NCBI RefSeq assembly: GCF_900172215.1
Contig: NZ_FWFP01000008.1
Span: 148,161-212,160, forward strand
From: Ruegeria meonggei
GTDB taxonomy: Bacteria; Pseudomonadota; Alphaproteobacteria; Rhodobacterales; Rhodobacteraceae
Reading direction: 5' to 3'
Length of the DNA stretch: 64,000 nt
The translations under genes were made by a program, and so were the position numbers. The notes below the pieces were generated by a model, which was given only the letters and a program-made list of their open reading frames with translations, was not told the DNA's origin and did no database searches. This document shows positions 8,500 to 17,404 of this stretch, piece by piece (position 1 is the stretch's first letter; the number at the start of each line of letters is the position of its first letter).

Positions 8500-9386
8500 T
8501 GCTCGGCCTCCGCCTGTTTTTGCTGATTGCGCTGGAACAACACGATCGGGACCACAAGGATCAGCAGCAGAACCACCGCCACGGCGCTGGCCACCGGCCA
8601 GTCGCGGTTCGAGAAGAACTCCTCCCACAGCACCTTGCCGATCATCAGCGTACCGGATCCGCCCAAAAGCGATGGGATCACGAACTCTCCAATAACCGGG
8701 ATCATCACAAGAAAGCACCCTGCAATGATGCCGGGGCGTGACAGCGGGATGGTCACCAACCAGAACGCCTGAACCCGCGAACAGCCCAGGTCCTCGGCCG
8801 CTTCGATCAGGGATTCGTCCATACGCTCCAGCGCCGAATAGATCGGCAGGATCATGAAGGGCAGATAGGTGTAGACGATGCCGATATAGACCGCCGTATT
8901 GGTGTTCAGAATGGTCAGCGGGGTCGAGATGATGCCCGTCCACAGCAGAATCTGGTTCAGATACCCTTCATTCGACAGGATACCCATCCACGCATAAACC
9001 CGGATCAGAAACGAGGTCCAGAAGGGCAGAATTACCAGCATCATCAGTGTCGGTCGCCATTCCGTAGGCGCGCGCGCCATGCCATAGGCGATGGGATATC
9101 CGACAATCAGCGTCAGAACGGTAGAGATCAGCGCGATCTTGACGCTGGACAGGTAGGCTTTCCAATAGAGGTCGTCCTCGGTCAGCCAGACAAAGTTCTC
9201 AAAGTCGAGCTGGCTGAAAAAGTCTCGGATCCCGGCCCAGCCCTGCGACAAATCCAGCGTCGGCGTATAGGGTGGGATGGCCAGCTCGATATCCGACAGC
9301 GAGATTTTCAGGACAATGAAAAACGGCACCAGAAACAGCGCCAGCAGCCAGACATAGGGAATGGCAATCAGAAGAGCGCGGCGCAT
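8496..9386 (-). CDS. potH: Polyamine ABC transporter permease PotH
   Basis: The protein has 296 residues from the ATG at 9386, whose first base is shared with the potA stop codon (TGATG). An in-frame codon at 9446 would add 20 residues lying inside potA and is rejected. The first membrane segment is ALLIAIPYVWLLALFLVPFF. A large periplasmic loop follows (about residues 30-80), as in PotB/PotH proteins. The EAA loop is LIEAAEDLGCSRVQAFWLVTIPLSRPG. It is the heterodimer partner of PotI. Confidence 0.92.
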   Translation of the reverse strand: MRRALLIAIPYVWLLALFLVPFFIVLKISLSDIELAIPPYTPTLDLSQGWAGIRDFFSQLDFENFVWLTEDDLYWKAYLSSVKIALISTVLTLIVGYPIAYGMARAPTEWRPTLMMLVILPFWTSFLIRVYAWMGILSNEGYLNQILLWTGIISTPLTILNTNTAVYIGIVYTYLPFMILPIYSALERMDESLIEAAEDLGCSRVQAFWLVTIPLSRPGIIAGCFLVMIPVIGEFVIPSLLGGSGTLMIGKVLWEEFFSNRDWPVASAVAVVLLLILVVPIVLFQRNQQKQAEAEQ

Positions 9387-10558
9387 CAGTCTGCCAGCAA
9401 AACCGCGGCCGTTGCTGTCCAGGACAGCCAGACCGGGTCTTCCCATGTGAACGACCGGCGCGAGATACGGCGGGTATTGGCCGTCTGCGCCTTCATGATC
9501 GTGCCGTTTGCCAGTTCAACATAATAGGTCGACAGATTGCCCAGATAGGCAATGTCATGCACCTTTCCCTGAACGGCGTTGATCGCCTCTGACGGGCGTT
9601 CGGCGGAAATCGTCACCTTTTCGGGACGGATTGCCAAATGGCAGGATTGCCCATTCGAAACCCCGCTTGCGGAAGACGCCGTCAATGGCGTCTGCCCTTC
9701 GGCCCAATCGATCTGGTAGGTTTCATCGCCGTTTGCCGTCGCCCGGCCGGCGATAATATTCACATCACCGATAAAGTCGGCCACATAGACGGAGTTGGGG
9801 TTCTCATAGATTTTGTCTGGCGTCGCCACCTGCATCAGCTTGCCCTGATCCATGACCGCGACACGGCTGGCGACGGTCATGGCCTCTTCCTGATCGTGGG
9901 TGACAATCACAAAGGTGGTGCCGGTTTTCTCTTGGATATCCATCAGTTCAAACTGCGTATCCTGCCGCAGTTTTTTGTCCAAAGCTCCCAAAGGTTCATC
10001 TAGCAACAGCAGCTTTGGTGCTTTGGCCAGGGATCGCGCCAAGGCAACCCGCTGTCGCTGTCCGCCTGATATCTGATGCGGCTTGCGGCGGGCGAATTGC
10101 TCCAGCCGGGTCAGGCGCAGCATCTCTTCGACCCGCTCTTCAAGGTCATGTTTGGGCATGTTGTCCCGGCGCAGGCCGAAAGCGATGTTTTCCCAGATGC
10201 TGAGGTGAGGGAACAGGGCGTAGGACTGGAACATCATGTTCACCGCCCGTTTGTTCGGCGGGATCGGATCGATGTCCTGACCACCCAACAGAATATGCCC
10301 TTCGCTGGGTTTTTCAAACCCGGCCAGCATCCGCATCATGGTCGTCTTGCCGCAGCCCGAAGGCCCCAGCAAGGCAAAGAATTCCTGCTCGAAAATATCC
10401 AAGGACAGGTTGTCGATGGCCGTAAACTCACCAAACCGTTTGGTGACATTCTGGAACTGGATCAAGGGTTTCGCCTGTGGATCTTCCCACGGCGCAAAGA
10501 CGGTAGAGTTCAAAACGGCCCCCGTTCGACGGACTGGAAAAAGGGGCAAGGCGGGCAC
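9386..10558 (-). CDS. potA: Polyamine ABC transporter ATP-binding protein PotA/PotG
   Basis: The frame has up to 390 residues. Walker A (GPSGCGKTT), the Q-loop region (MMFQSYALFPHL), the signature (ISGGQRQRVALARSL), Walker B (LLLLDEPLGALD) and the switch histidine (VTHDQEEAM) are all intact. A C-terminal TOBE domain (about residues 285-375) is present. The start is uncertain: GTG at 10558 has AAGGCGGC just before it, but family similarity only begins at FAPWEDPQAKPLIQF, so a TTG at 10513 is equally possible. It powers the PotH-PotI channel. Confidence 0.92.
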   Translation of the reverse strand: MPALPLFPVRRTGAVLNSTVFAPWEDPQAKPLIQFQNVTKRFGEFTAIDNLSLDIFEQEFFALLGPSGCGKTTMMRMLAGFEKPSEGHILLGGQDIDPIPPNKRAVNMMFQSYALFPHLSIWENIAFGLRRDNMPKHDLEERVEEMLRLTRLEQFARRKPHQISGGQRQRVALARSLAKAPKLLLLDEPLGALDKKLRQDTQFELMDIQEKTGTTFVIVTHDQEEAMTVASRVAVMDQGKLMQVATPDKIYENPNSVYVADFIGDVNIIAGRATANGDETYQIDWAEGQTPLTASSASGVSNGQSCHLAIRPEKVTISAERPSEAINAVQGKVHDIAYLGNLSTYYVELANGTIMKAQTANTRRISRRSFTWEDPVWLSWTATAAVLLAD

Positions 10559-10582
10559 GCCGCCTTGCGCAGATACATCGGA

Positions 10583-11668
10583 TCAGGTGCCCGATTTGAT
10601 CTTGGTCCACAGGCGGGTCACGGTCCGCTGCGTTTTCGCTGGATAGGGCGTCGTGATGTACAGGTTCTGCATGGTCGCATCGTCCGGATAAATTGCCGGA
10701 TCACCGATCACATCCTCTGCAAGGAACTCTTGCGCGGCTTTGTTGCCGTTGGCGTAGTACACATAGTTCGACGCAGCCGCCATATTGCTGGCATCAAGGA
10801 TGAAATTCAGGAACTTATGCGCGCCTTCCGGGTTCGGCGCATCCACCGGAATCGCCATTTGATCGAACCACATCAATGAACCTTCGGCAAAGGGGTGGTA
10901 TTCGATTTCCACACCGTTGTCGGCCTCAGCCGCACGGTCGCGCGCCTGCAGGATGTCACCTGACCAACCGACGGCCACACAGATGTCTCCATTGGCCAGC
11001 GCGTTGATGTACTCTGAGCTATGGAACTTTTGGATATGCGGGCGGACACTGGCCAGAACCTCTTCGGTCTTGGCAATAACGTCTGTGTCGTGGCTGTCCG
11101 GGTCCTCACCCATAAACTGTAGCACCATCGGGATGATTTCGGCCGGTGCATCCAGGAAATGCACGCCACAAGCAGCCAGCTTTTCCATATTCTCGGGCTT
11201 CAGAACCAAATCCATACTGTTCAGAGTAACATCATCACCCAGGGCTTCTTTGACCTTAGCGACATTTACACCGATGCCAGTGGTGCCCCACATGTAGTTG
11301 ATCGAGTAAGCATTGTTGGGATCATACCCCGCAGTCCGTTCCTGAATAACGTCCCAGAGATTGCCATTGTTCGCCAGTTTGGCCGCATCCAGTTCCTGAA
11401 ACGCACCGGCCTGAATCTGCCGTTGAAGGAATGTGCCGGACGGCACCACAACGTCATAGCCCGAACCGCCGGCGAGCATCTTGGTCTCCAGCACCTCGTT
11501 GCTGTCGAACACGTCATAGATAAGTTCCAGACCGGTTTCTTCTTCGAATTTGGTCAAAAGGTCTTCGTCGATATAGTCGGACCAGTTGTAAACGCGCACT
11601 TCGTCGGCAAAGGCTGCCGACGCCCCTAGTGCGATGACCGCTGTCATGGTCAGCGTTTTGATTGTCAT
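10583..11668 (-). CDS. potF: Periplasmic putrescine-binding protein PotF
   Basis: The protein has 361 residues from the ATG at 11668, which follows a strong ribosome site (CAGGGAGATAAAA). A signal peptide, MTIKTLTMTAVIALGASAAFA, is cleaved before DEVRVYNWSDYIDEDLL. The VYNWSDYID motif is the classical start of the mature PotD/PotF fold. Further on are YDVVVPSGTFLQRQ, SINYMWGTTGIGVN and WSGDILQA, all lining the polyamine pocket in the family. It captures the polyamine and hands it to PotHI. The gene is first in the operon and diverges from a GntR regulator. Confidence 0.95.
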   Translation of the reverse strand: MTIKTLTMTAVIALGASAAFADEVRVYNWSDYIDEDLLTKFEEETGLELIYDVFDSNEVLETKMLAGGSGYDVVVPSGTFLQRQIQAGAFQELDAAKLANNGNLWDVIQERTAGYDPNNAYSINYMWGTTGIGVNVAKVKEALGDDVTLNSMDLVLKPENMEKLAACGVHFLDAPAEIIPMVLQFMGEDPDSHDTDVIAKTEEVLASVRPHIQKFHSSEYINALANGDICVAVGWSGDILQARDRAAEADNGVEIEYHPFAEGSLMWFDQMAIPVDAPNPEGAHKFLNFILDASNMAAASNYVYYANGNKAAQEFLAEDVIGDPAIYPDDATMQNLYITTPYPAKTQRTVTRLWTKIKSGT

Positions 11669-11708
11669 TTTTATCTCCCTGCAAGTGTACGGGTATTTTC
11701 CCGTTTTT

Positions 11709-11722
11709 TTGGATTTGATCAA
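11709..11722. promoter_or_regulatory. Putative GntR operator, copy 1 (potF promoter)
   Basis: The 14-mer TTGGATTTGATCAA lies 41 bases upstream of the potF start. An identical copy lies exactly 100 bp away over the start of the divergent GntR gene. The core ATTTGATCA occurs again upstream of the aminotransferase (12521-12529). This placement is what an operator of the local regulator would show; binding is not proven. Confidence 0.5.
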
Positions 11723-11808
11723 GTTTTGCGTTTTCCATCGATCTTTCGTATGGTTTCACGGGGTCAGGCACCTGGCAAGGAAACAACAGTGGAATCAGGG
11801 CAAACCAA

Positions 11809-11822
11809 TTGGATTTGATCAA
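11809..11822. promoter_or_regulatory. Putative GntR operator, copy 2 (overlaps regulator start)
   Basis: This is the second exact copy of TTGGATTTGATCAA. It covers the first codons of the GntR gene, so occupancy would also block the regulator's own expression (autoregulation, inference). Confidence 0.5.
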
Positions 11823-12492
11823 AAATAAGTCATCGGACACAAAGGCTGAGGCGGAAAAACGTCCCGCTCACGAGCAGGTCTATCACACTCTCAAATCAAA
11901 GATCATGTACGGGGAACTGGTGCCCGGACAGCCCGTTACCATCCAAGGGTTGACTGATTCGCTGGGTGTCGGAATGACCCCGGTGCGCGAAGCAATCCGG
12001 CGCCTGATATCCGACGGCGCGCTGGTGTTTCAGGGAAACCGCAGGGTCAGCGTTCCGCTATTGTCCGGCAGGGATGTTGAACAGATGATTTTTGCTAGAA
12101 TCTCAATAGAATCAGAACTTTCCAGACGCGCGGCGACGAATATGAACACCGAGGATATCGACCGTCTTGAACATATCGATCAGCGGCTGGACCGAATGAT
12201 CACCGAAGGGGATGTCGGCGGCTATCTGCATCTCAACCACAAGTTTCACGAAATGCTGTATTCCCACGCGGATGCTCTGATTCTCAGCGATCTGGCCGAG
12301 CGTCTGTGGCTGAGGTTCGGCCCGTCGTTGCGCGTTGTATGCGGCCGGTTTGGCACGCAAAGCCTGCCGGATCGTCACAAGGACATTATCACCGCTCTGC
12401 GCGCCCAGGACGCCGAGAAGGTGGCAAAAGCCACCGCTCAGGACATTGCGCAAGGGATGGAACTGATGATGGACGCGCTGGTCAGCGGTTAG
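11809..12492 (+). CDS. GntR-family (FadR/FCD) transcriptional regulator of the polyamine locus
   Basis: The protein has 227 residues. The winged helix-turn-helix occupies about residues 20-85 (ARISIESE begins the next domain), with the recognition stretch LTDSLGVGMTPVREAIRRLISDGAL. An all-helical FCD effector domain follows, with FARISIESELSRRAA and LNHKFHEMLY carrying the metal-binding Asp/His pattern. The only usable start is TTG at 11809 (or TTG at 11815), because the GTG at 11789 is out of frame. It lies divergent to potF and 75 bp ahead of the aminotransferase, so it probably senses a polyamine or its product. Confidence 0.85.
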   Translation: MDLIKNKSSDTKAEAEKRPAHEQVYHTLKSKIMYGELVPGQPVTIQGLTDSLGVGMTPVREAIRRLISDGALVFQGNRRVSVPLLSGRDVEQMIFARISIESELSRRAATNMNTEDIDRLEHIDQRLDRMITEGDVGGYLHLNHKFHEMLYSHADALILSDLAERLWLRFGPSLRVVCGRFGTQSLPDRHKDIITALRAQDAEKVAKATAQDIAQGMELMMDALVSG

Positions 12493-12520
12493 AATCGCCC
12501 GATTCGATTGACAGGGAAAA

Positions 12521-12530
12521 ATTTGATCAT
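12521..12530. promoter_or_regulatory. Putative GntR half-operator before the aminotransferase
   Basis: ATTTGATCAT shares nine bases with the two 14-bp repeats around potF. It lies 38 bases upstream of the aminotransferase ATG, in the short gap after the regulator gene. Confidence 0.35.
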
Positions 12531-12567
12531 ATTGTGATTGGCAAACGCCCATGCAGGAGATTCTCCG

Positions 12568-13965
12568 ATGTCCACCATCACAAATCACATGCCGACAGCC
12601 GAATTGCAGGCGCTTGATGCGGCGCATCACATGCACCCGTTCTCTGCCAATGGACCGCTTGGAAAAGAAGGCGCACGCGTTATCACCCGCGCCAAGGGCG
12701 TGTACCTGACAGACAGCGAGGGCGAAGAGATTCTGGACGCCATGGCAGGCCTGTGGTGCGTCAATATCGGTTACGGCCGCGATGAACTGGCCGACGCTGC
12801 TGCCCGTCAGATGCGCGAGCTGCCCTATTACAACACGTTCTTCAAAACGACCCATGTGCCCGCCATTGCTCTGGCCGCGAAACTGGCCGAGCTGGCACCG
12901 GGCGATCTGAACCATGTGTTCTTTGCCGCTGGCGGCTCCGAGGCCAACGACACCAATATCCGCCTTGTGCGCACCTATTGGGCCGAAAAGGGCCATGCCG
13001 ACAAGAACATCATCATCAGCCGAAAAAACGCCTATCACGGGTCCTCGGTGGGGTCTGCCTCACTGGGGGGGATGGTCGGCATGCATGCGCAGGGCGGCAT
13101 TCCGATCCCGAATATCCATCACATCAACCAGCCGAACTGGTGGGCCGAGGGGGGGGACATGACCCCCGAAGAATTCGGCCTGGCCCGCGCGCGTGAACTG
13201 GAAGAGGCCATTCAAGAGCTGGGCGAAGACCGGGTCGCGGCCTTCATCGCAGAACCGGTGCAGGGCGCGGGCGGTGTGATTGTCGCGCCCGAAACCTACT
13301 GGCCCGAGATTCAGCGAATTTGCGACAAATACGATATTCTGCTGATTGCGGACGAAGTGATCTGCGGCTTTGGCCGCACCGGCAATTGGTTCGGTTCGCA
13401 AACGGTGGGCATCCGCCCGGATATCATGACCATAGCCAAGGGTCTGAGCTCGGGCTATGCACCCATCGGTGGGTCGATCGTCAATGACGAGATCGCCGAG
13501 GTGATCGGCAACACCGAGTTCAACCACGGCTACACCTATTCCGGCCACCCGGTTGCAGCTGCGGTGGCGCTTGAGAACCTGCGCATTCTCGAAGAGGAAA
13601 AAATCGTCGAACACGTCCGCGATGTGGCCGCGCCCTACCTGAAACAAAAGTGGGAAGCGCTAGCTGACCACCCTCTGGTCGGTGAGGCCAAGATCGTCGG
13701 TATGATGGCCTCGATTGCACTGACCCCGGACAAGGCAAGCCGCGCCAAATTCGCGTCCGAGCCGGGCACAATCGGCTATATCTGCCGTGATCGGTGTTTC
13801 GGCAACAACCTGATCATGCGCCATGTGGGCGACCGGTTGATCATCTCACCCCCGCTGGTCCTGACGCTTTCGGACATTGATGAGATGTTCGAGCGTATCC
13901 TCAAATCTCTGGATGAGGCGCAGGCTGATATCATCGAACAGGGTTTGATGAAGGCAGCATCCTAG
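12568..13965 (+). CDS. Class III aminotransferase, putrescine/polyamine:pyruvate type
   Basis: The protein has 465 residues from the ATG at 12568, with AGGAG upstream. It is a class III PLP-dependent aminotransferase: FFAAGGSEANDTNIRLVRTYW (PLP phosphate contact), AYHGSSVGSASLGG, AFIAEPVQGAGGVIVAP, LLIADEVICGFGRTGNWFG (Asp to pyridine N) and DIMTIAKGLSSGYAPIGG with the Schiff-base lysine. The HHMHPFS start and WWAEGGDMTPEEFG insert resemble SpuC-type putrescine:pyruvate aminotransferases. With the Pot transporter and the FAD oxidase it would convert imported putrescine toward 4-aminobutanoate. Other omega-amine substrates remain possible. Confidence 0.88.
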   Translation: MSTITNHMPTAELQALDAAHHMHPFSANGPLGKEGARVITRAKGVYLTDSEGEEILDAMAGLWCVNIGYGRDELADAAARQMRELPYYNTFFKTTHVPAIALAAKLAELAPGDLNHVFFAAGGSEANDTNIRLVRTYWAEKGHADKNIIISRKNAYHGSSVGSASLGGMVGMHAQGGIPIPNIHHINQPNWWAEGGDMTPEEFGLARARELEEAIQELGEDRVAAFIAEPVQGAGGVIVAPETYWPEIQRICDKYDILLIADEVICGFGRTGNWFGSQTVGIRPDIMTIAKGLSSGYAPIGGSIVNDEIAEVIGNTEFNHGYTYSGHPVAAAVALENLRILEEEKIVEHVRDVAAPYLKQKWEALADHPLVGEAKIVGMMASIALTPDKASRAKFASEPGTIGYICRDRCFGNNLIMRHVGDRLIISPPLVLTLSDIDEMFERILKSLDEAQADIIEQGLMKAAS

Positions 13966-13991
13966 GGCTGTGTCCGATACCAAGTTTCTCA

Positions 13992-14020
13992 GGGGCGGCT
14001 TGAAAAGGCAGCCCCTTTTT
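13992..14020 (+). terminator. Intrinsic terminator after the aminotransferase
   Basis: A GC-rich stem-loop (GGGGCGGCTT / AGGCAGCCCC with one mismatch and a wobble pair) is followed by TTTTT. It lies 27 bases downstream of the aminotransferase stop. Confidence 0.8.
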
Positions 14021-14104
14021 GCGCGCTAACGCTTCGACCTGAAACTTATCCGGCAGCGGTCTGCCCACCGCTGCGGCACTCGCTTTACGAAACCGGGATT
14101 GCGT

Positions 14105-16006
14105 TCATTCCTTAACCTCCGGCACGCCCAATTCCCGCAAGTCTTCCACCCATCGGGCCAGATATGCCTCGCTTTTGAACGGCGCTTGTCGAGCTTCTTG
14201 AATGGTGAAATCGGGATTGGCCGTCAAAAACGCATCAATGACTGTTTGGGCCTCATCGCTGAGCCCAAGGCGCAACAAGACCGGCGCATAAGTGCGCTTC
14301 AACCCGTCCGGGATTTCGGCCATCTGTTCGATGGACGCTTTGGCCTCTTGATAATCCCCGGCGAAGTACTGCGCCCAGCCCAGGTTCCAAAGATACCAGT
14401 CCTGATGATGCGGGTTCAGGCGGATCGCCAGTTTCATGCGCTCAACAGCTTCGGGCGCGTTGCCGCCATAGACCACGGGGTCGATGGAATCCGCCAGCAC
14501 AGACGCCGAGTTCGGGTTGAGAGAAATCGCTTTGTCATACAAAGCCGCCGCGCTCTCCAGGTTGCCGCTTTGGGTCGTTGCGTTGGCCAAAGCCCAATGG
14601 CCCTTGAAATTGAACGGCTCCAGTTCAATGGCTTTCCGAGCCATCTTAAACGCGCGTTCAAGAGATGCCTCGCGCGTCAGGGTGTTTGCCCACCCCCAGC
14701 GATACCCATTTATGTGCGCCCAGGCGTTTTCCACATAGGCACCTGCATAGTTTGGGTCGAGCTCGATTGCCTTCGCGCTCAGCTCTTCGGCCCGGATATT
14801 GCCGTCCTTGGTAAAGGTAAACCATTCCTCCTGCGCGCGCTTGCGCAACTCATATGCGCCAAGGCTTTCGGTTGGCTGATGTTTCAAACGGTTATATTCA
14901 GCCAGGTCGATATTCGTCGACAAAAGCGATGCCACAGTGCGCGTAATCTCATCCTGGACCGAAAAAATGTCCTGCAGGTCGCGGTCATAGCTGTCGGCCC
15001 AGATATTCTGACCGGTTGTCGCGTCGATCAGCTGGGACGTCACACGCAGGCGATCCCCCGCAATCTGTACGCCGCCTTCAACGATGTAGCGGACGCCCAG
15101 TTCCTGTGACACATGCTGGATGTCTGCCGGATTGTCCTTGTACGAAAACGTCGAATTGCGTGCGACAACAAAAAAGTCAGAGAACCGGGACAACGCCGTC
15201 AAGATGTTTTCGCTCAGCCCGTCGCTGAGGTAATCCTGGCTGGGATCGTTGTTGAGATTGTCAAACGCCATGACCGCGATAGAGGGTTTGCCCGAGATCG
15301 GCGCAGCCAGTTCCCCAGAGGCACTAGATTGCGTCGAAGACCACGGTTGCCACCAAGCGGCGATACTCAAGATCAGGGCAAAAATAATGCTGGCCCCGAT
15401 GACCAGCCGACCTTTGCCAGGCTTTTCCGCAATGGGCGCAATGGAGGACACGATGGCTGTGGCTTTGTCATCCATGATCAGGCTGAACACGTGCACAGGC
15501 TCGGTGATGTTTTTCACCCTATGCATCCCTGTGTCTTTGAAGGTCAGATCAAGCTTGGCCTTCACCTGCTCAAAAACACTGGCTGACATGAAGATGCCAT
15601 CGGGCTCGGCCAGGCTTTCGATCCGTGCCGCGACATTGACGCCATCACCGTGAATATCGCCTTGATCCACGACGATGTCGCCGACATTGAGGCCGATTCG
15701 GTATCGCACCCGGTCATCTTGCGGCACGTCCATGTTGTCAGCCACAACATAGTGCTGCATCGTCACGGCACAGCGCACGGCCTCGACCGCGCTGGCGAAC
15801 TCGATCAGCAAGCCGTCGCCCATCAGTTTCACGATGCGTCCATTTCGAGCGGTCAGAACGGGTTCGAAGAACCGTTCTCGATGGGCTTTGACCGTCGCCA
15901 GAACGCCTGTCTCGTCGTTGCGAATCAGGCGGCTGTAGCCGACGACATCGGCAGCAAGTATCGCAGCGAGACGTCTTTCCAATCGCTTACCTCCCAGAAC
16001 AGCCAT
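14105..16006 (-). CDS. Class III adenylate/guanylate cyclase with membrane anchor, TolB-like domain and TPRs
   Basis: The protein has 633 residues from ATG 16006 (a GTG sits just before it; no clear ribosome site). The cyclase domain covers about residues 8-185: LAADVVGYSRL and MGDGLLIEF give the metal aspartates, and GDGVNVAARIESLA supplies the Asn/Arg transition-state pair, so catalysis looks intact. A single membrane segment (VIGASIIFALILSIAAWW, about 205-225) follows. Next comes a TolB/FlgO-like domain (SIAVMAFDNLNNDPSQDYLSDGL) and C-terminal TPR units (AKAIELDPNYAGAY, KAIELEPFNFKGHWALA, KAISLNPNSASV). The cyclase is cytoplasmic and the TPR part probably periplasmic. This architecture is common in rhizobia and roseobacters, but the signals sensed are unknown. 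Confidence 0.88.
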   Translation of the reverse strand: MAVLGGKRLERRLAAILAADVVGYSRLIRNDETGVLATVKAHRERFFEPVLTARNGRIVKLMGDGLLIEFASAVEAVRCAVTMQHYVVADNMDVPQDDRVRYRIGLNVGDIVVDQGDIHGDGVNVAARIESLAEPDGIFMSASVFEQVKAKLDLTFKDTGMHRVKNITEPVHVFSLIMDDKATAIVSSIAPIAEKPGKGRLVIGASIIFALILSIAAWWQPWSSTQSSASGELAAPISGKPSIAVMAFDNLNNDPSQDYLSDGLSENILTALSRFSDFFVVARNSTFSYKDNPADIQHVSQELGVRYIVEGGVQIAGDRLRVTSQLIDATTGQNIWADSYDRDLQDIFSVQDEITRTVASLLSTNIDLAEYNRLKHQPTESLGAYELRKRAQEEWFTFTKDGNIRAEELSAKAIELDPNYAGAYVENAWAHINGYRWGWANTLTREASLERAFKMARKAIELEPFNFKGHWALANATTQSGNLESAAALYDKAISLNPNSASVLADSIDPVVYGGNAPEAVERMKLAIRLNPHHQDWYLWNLGWAQYFAGDYQEAKASIEQMAEIPDGLKRTYAPVLLRLGLSDEAQTVIDAFLTANPDFTIQEARQAPFKSEAYLARWVEDLRELGVPEVKE

Positions 16007-16042
16007 CACGCTAAACAGAAAGTCGCAGCGAAACCAGACGCC

Positions 16043-17341
16043 TTACCGCAACCGCTCCAACAGATTCAGACTGGCATAGCCGTCAGGCAGCAAACCCTGC
16101 GCCAACTGATACGCCCGCACGGCGTTGATCGTGTTTGGACCAATGCGCCCATCAATGCTCTGCGTGTCGAACCCGATTTGGGTCAGGCGGGTTTGCAGTT
16201 CCTTGCGTTCCGTAAAGCTCAGCACCCTGTCGCCGCGCGGCCAGTCGGCCTGAAACGGGGTATGTCCGGCCAGACGGTCAGACAGGTGGCCGATACCAAT
16301 TACATAGGCATCAGCGCCATTATATGCCTCAATCACCTTGAAATTATCAAAGATCATCAGTGCCACGCCCTGACCACCTGCAGGCAACAGGATCGCGGCC
16401 TGCCCGTGGTCGGGCACAGACCGGCCATCCGGTGTCACCACACCGCGCGCGGCCCATTCTGATGGGGTCAGCGTGTAGTCCCGTTTGGCCGTGGCATAGT
16501 CGAACCCCTCGGGCAGGCGCACTTCGACACCCCATGGCTGCCCTTTGGTCCAGCCGTGTCGCGCCAGATAGGCGGCAGCCGATGCCAACGCGTCGGTCGG
16601 GTTCTCCGACCAGATGTCGCGTCGCCCGTCGCCGTCGAAATCAACCGCGTGGTCCAGATATGAGGTCGGCATGAACTGCGTGTGCCCCATTGCGCCGGCC
16701 CAGCTGCCAACCATGTTGGTGGGACTAACATCCCCGGCCTGAACGATCTGCAACGCAGCCACCAGCTGTGTCTCAAAAAACTGTGCCCGGCGCGCATCAA
16801 AAGCCAACGTGGCCAGTGACTGTATGGTCTGATCGCTGCCCCGAAAAGTTCCGAACGAGGTCTCAAGACCCCAGATCGCAGCCACCACCTCTTTTTCAAC
16901 GCCATACTGCGCTTCAATCCGGGTCAGAGTCGTCTGATACTGTTCCAACCCGGCGCGACCATTGGCAATCCTTGCATCCGAAACAGCGGTGTCCAGATAC
17001 TCCCAGATCGGTTTTGAGAATTCAGCCTGGTTGCGATCCCGCGCGATGATCTTCTTGTCATAGGTCAGTCCCGCCAGCGACCGGTCCAGAGTGGACGTAG
17101 AAATGCCCTGCGCCCGGACCCTTTCACGAAACGCCCCCAACCACGCCTGAAACCGCGCGTTTCCTTCGGTAGACACCCGGTACTCCTTAAATTGCGGCCG
17201 CACCACCGGCCGGATAGACACCGCAACACCGGCCGAGGCCAGTTGAATGGACCCCAGCCCATCCGGGGTTTCAAGGGATTCCGCCTGTACAACGGATGCC
17301 CATAGTGCTGCGGTCATAACGCCGCTTATGCATCTATGCAT
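16043..17341 (-). CDS. MltB-type lytic murein transglycosylase with peptidoglycan-binding domain
   Basis: The protein has 432 residues and a signal peptide (MHRCISGVMTAALWASVVQA). The SLT_2 domain spans about 60-350, with the catalytic glutamate in AAIWGLETSFGTFRG. Other family blocks are GSWAGAMGHTQFMPTSYLDHAVDFDGDGRRDIW and ALASAAAYLARHGW. A C-terminal PG_binding_1 module (LQTRLTQIGFDTQSIDGRIGPNTINAVRAYQ) anchors it to peptidoglycan. It cleaves glycan strands to 1,6-anhydro ends in the periplasm. There is no lipobox, so it is probably soluble rather than outer-membrane bound. Confidence 0.92.
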   Translation of the reverse strand: MHRCISGVMTAALWASVVQAESLETPDGLGSIQLASAGVAVSIRPVVRPQFKEYRVSTEGNARFQAWLGAFRERVRAQGISTSTLDRSLAGLTYDKKIIARDRNQAEFSKPIWEYLDTAVSDARIANGRAGLEQYQTTLTRIEAQYGVEKEVVAAIWGLETSFGTFRGSDQTIQSLATLAFDARRAQFFETQLVAALQIVQAGDVSPTNMVGSWAGAMGHTQFMPTSYLDHAVDFDGDGRRDIWSENPTDALASAAAYLARHGWTKGQPWGVEVRLPEGFDYATAKRDYTLTPSEWAARGVVTPDGRSVPDHGQAAILLPAGGQGVALMIFDNFKVIEAYNGADAYVIGIGHLSDRLAGHTPFQADWPRGDRVLSFTERKELQTRLTQIGFDTQSIDGRIGPNTINAVRAYQLAQGLLPDGYASLNLLERLR

Positions 17342-17404
17342 TCCGAATTTTCCTGATCACTGCTCAATCACAGGATAGCGCAAGACACCGATTTCTCAAA
17401 GCAC

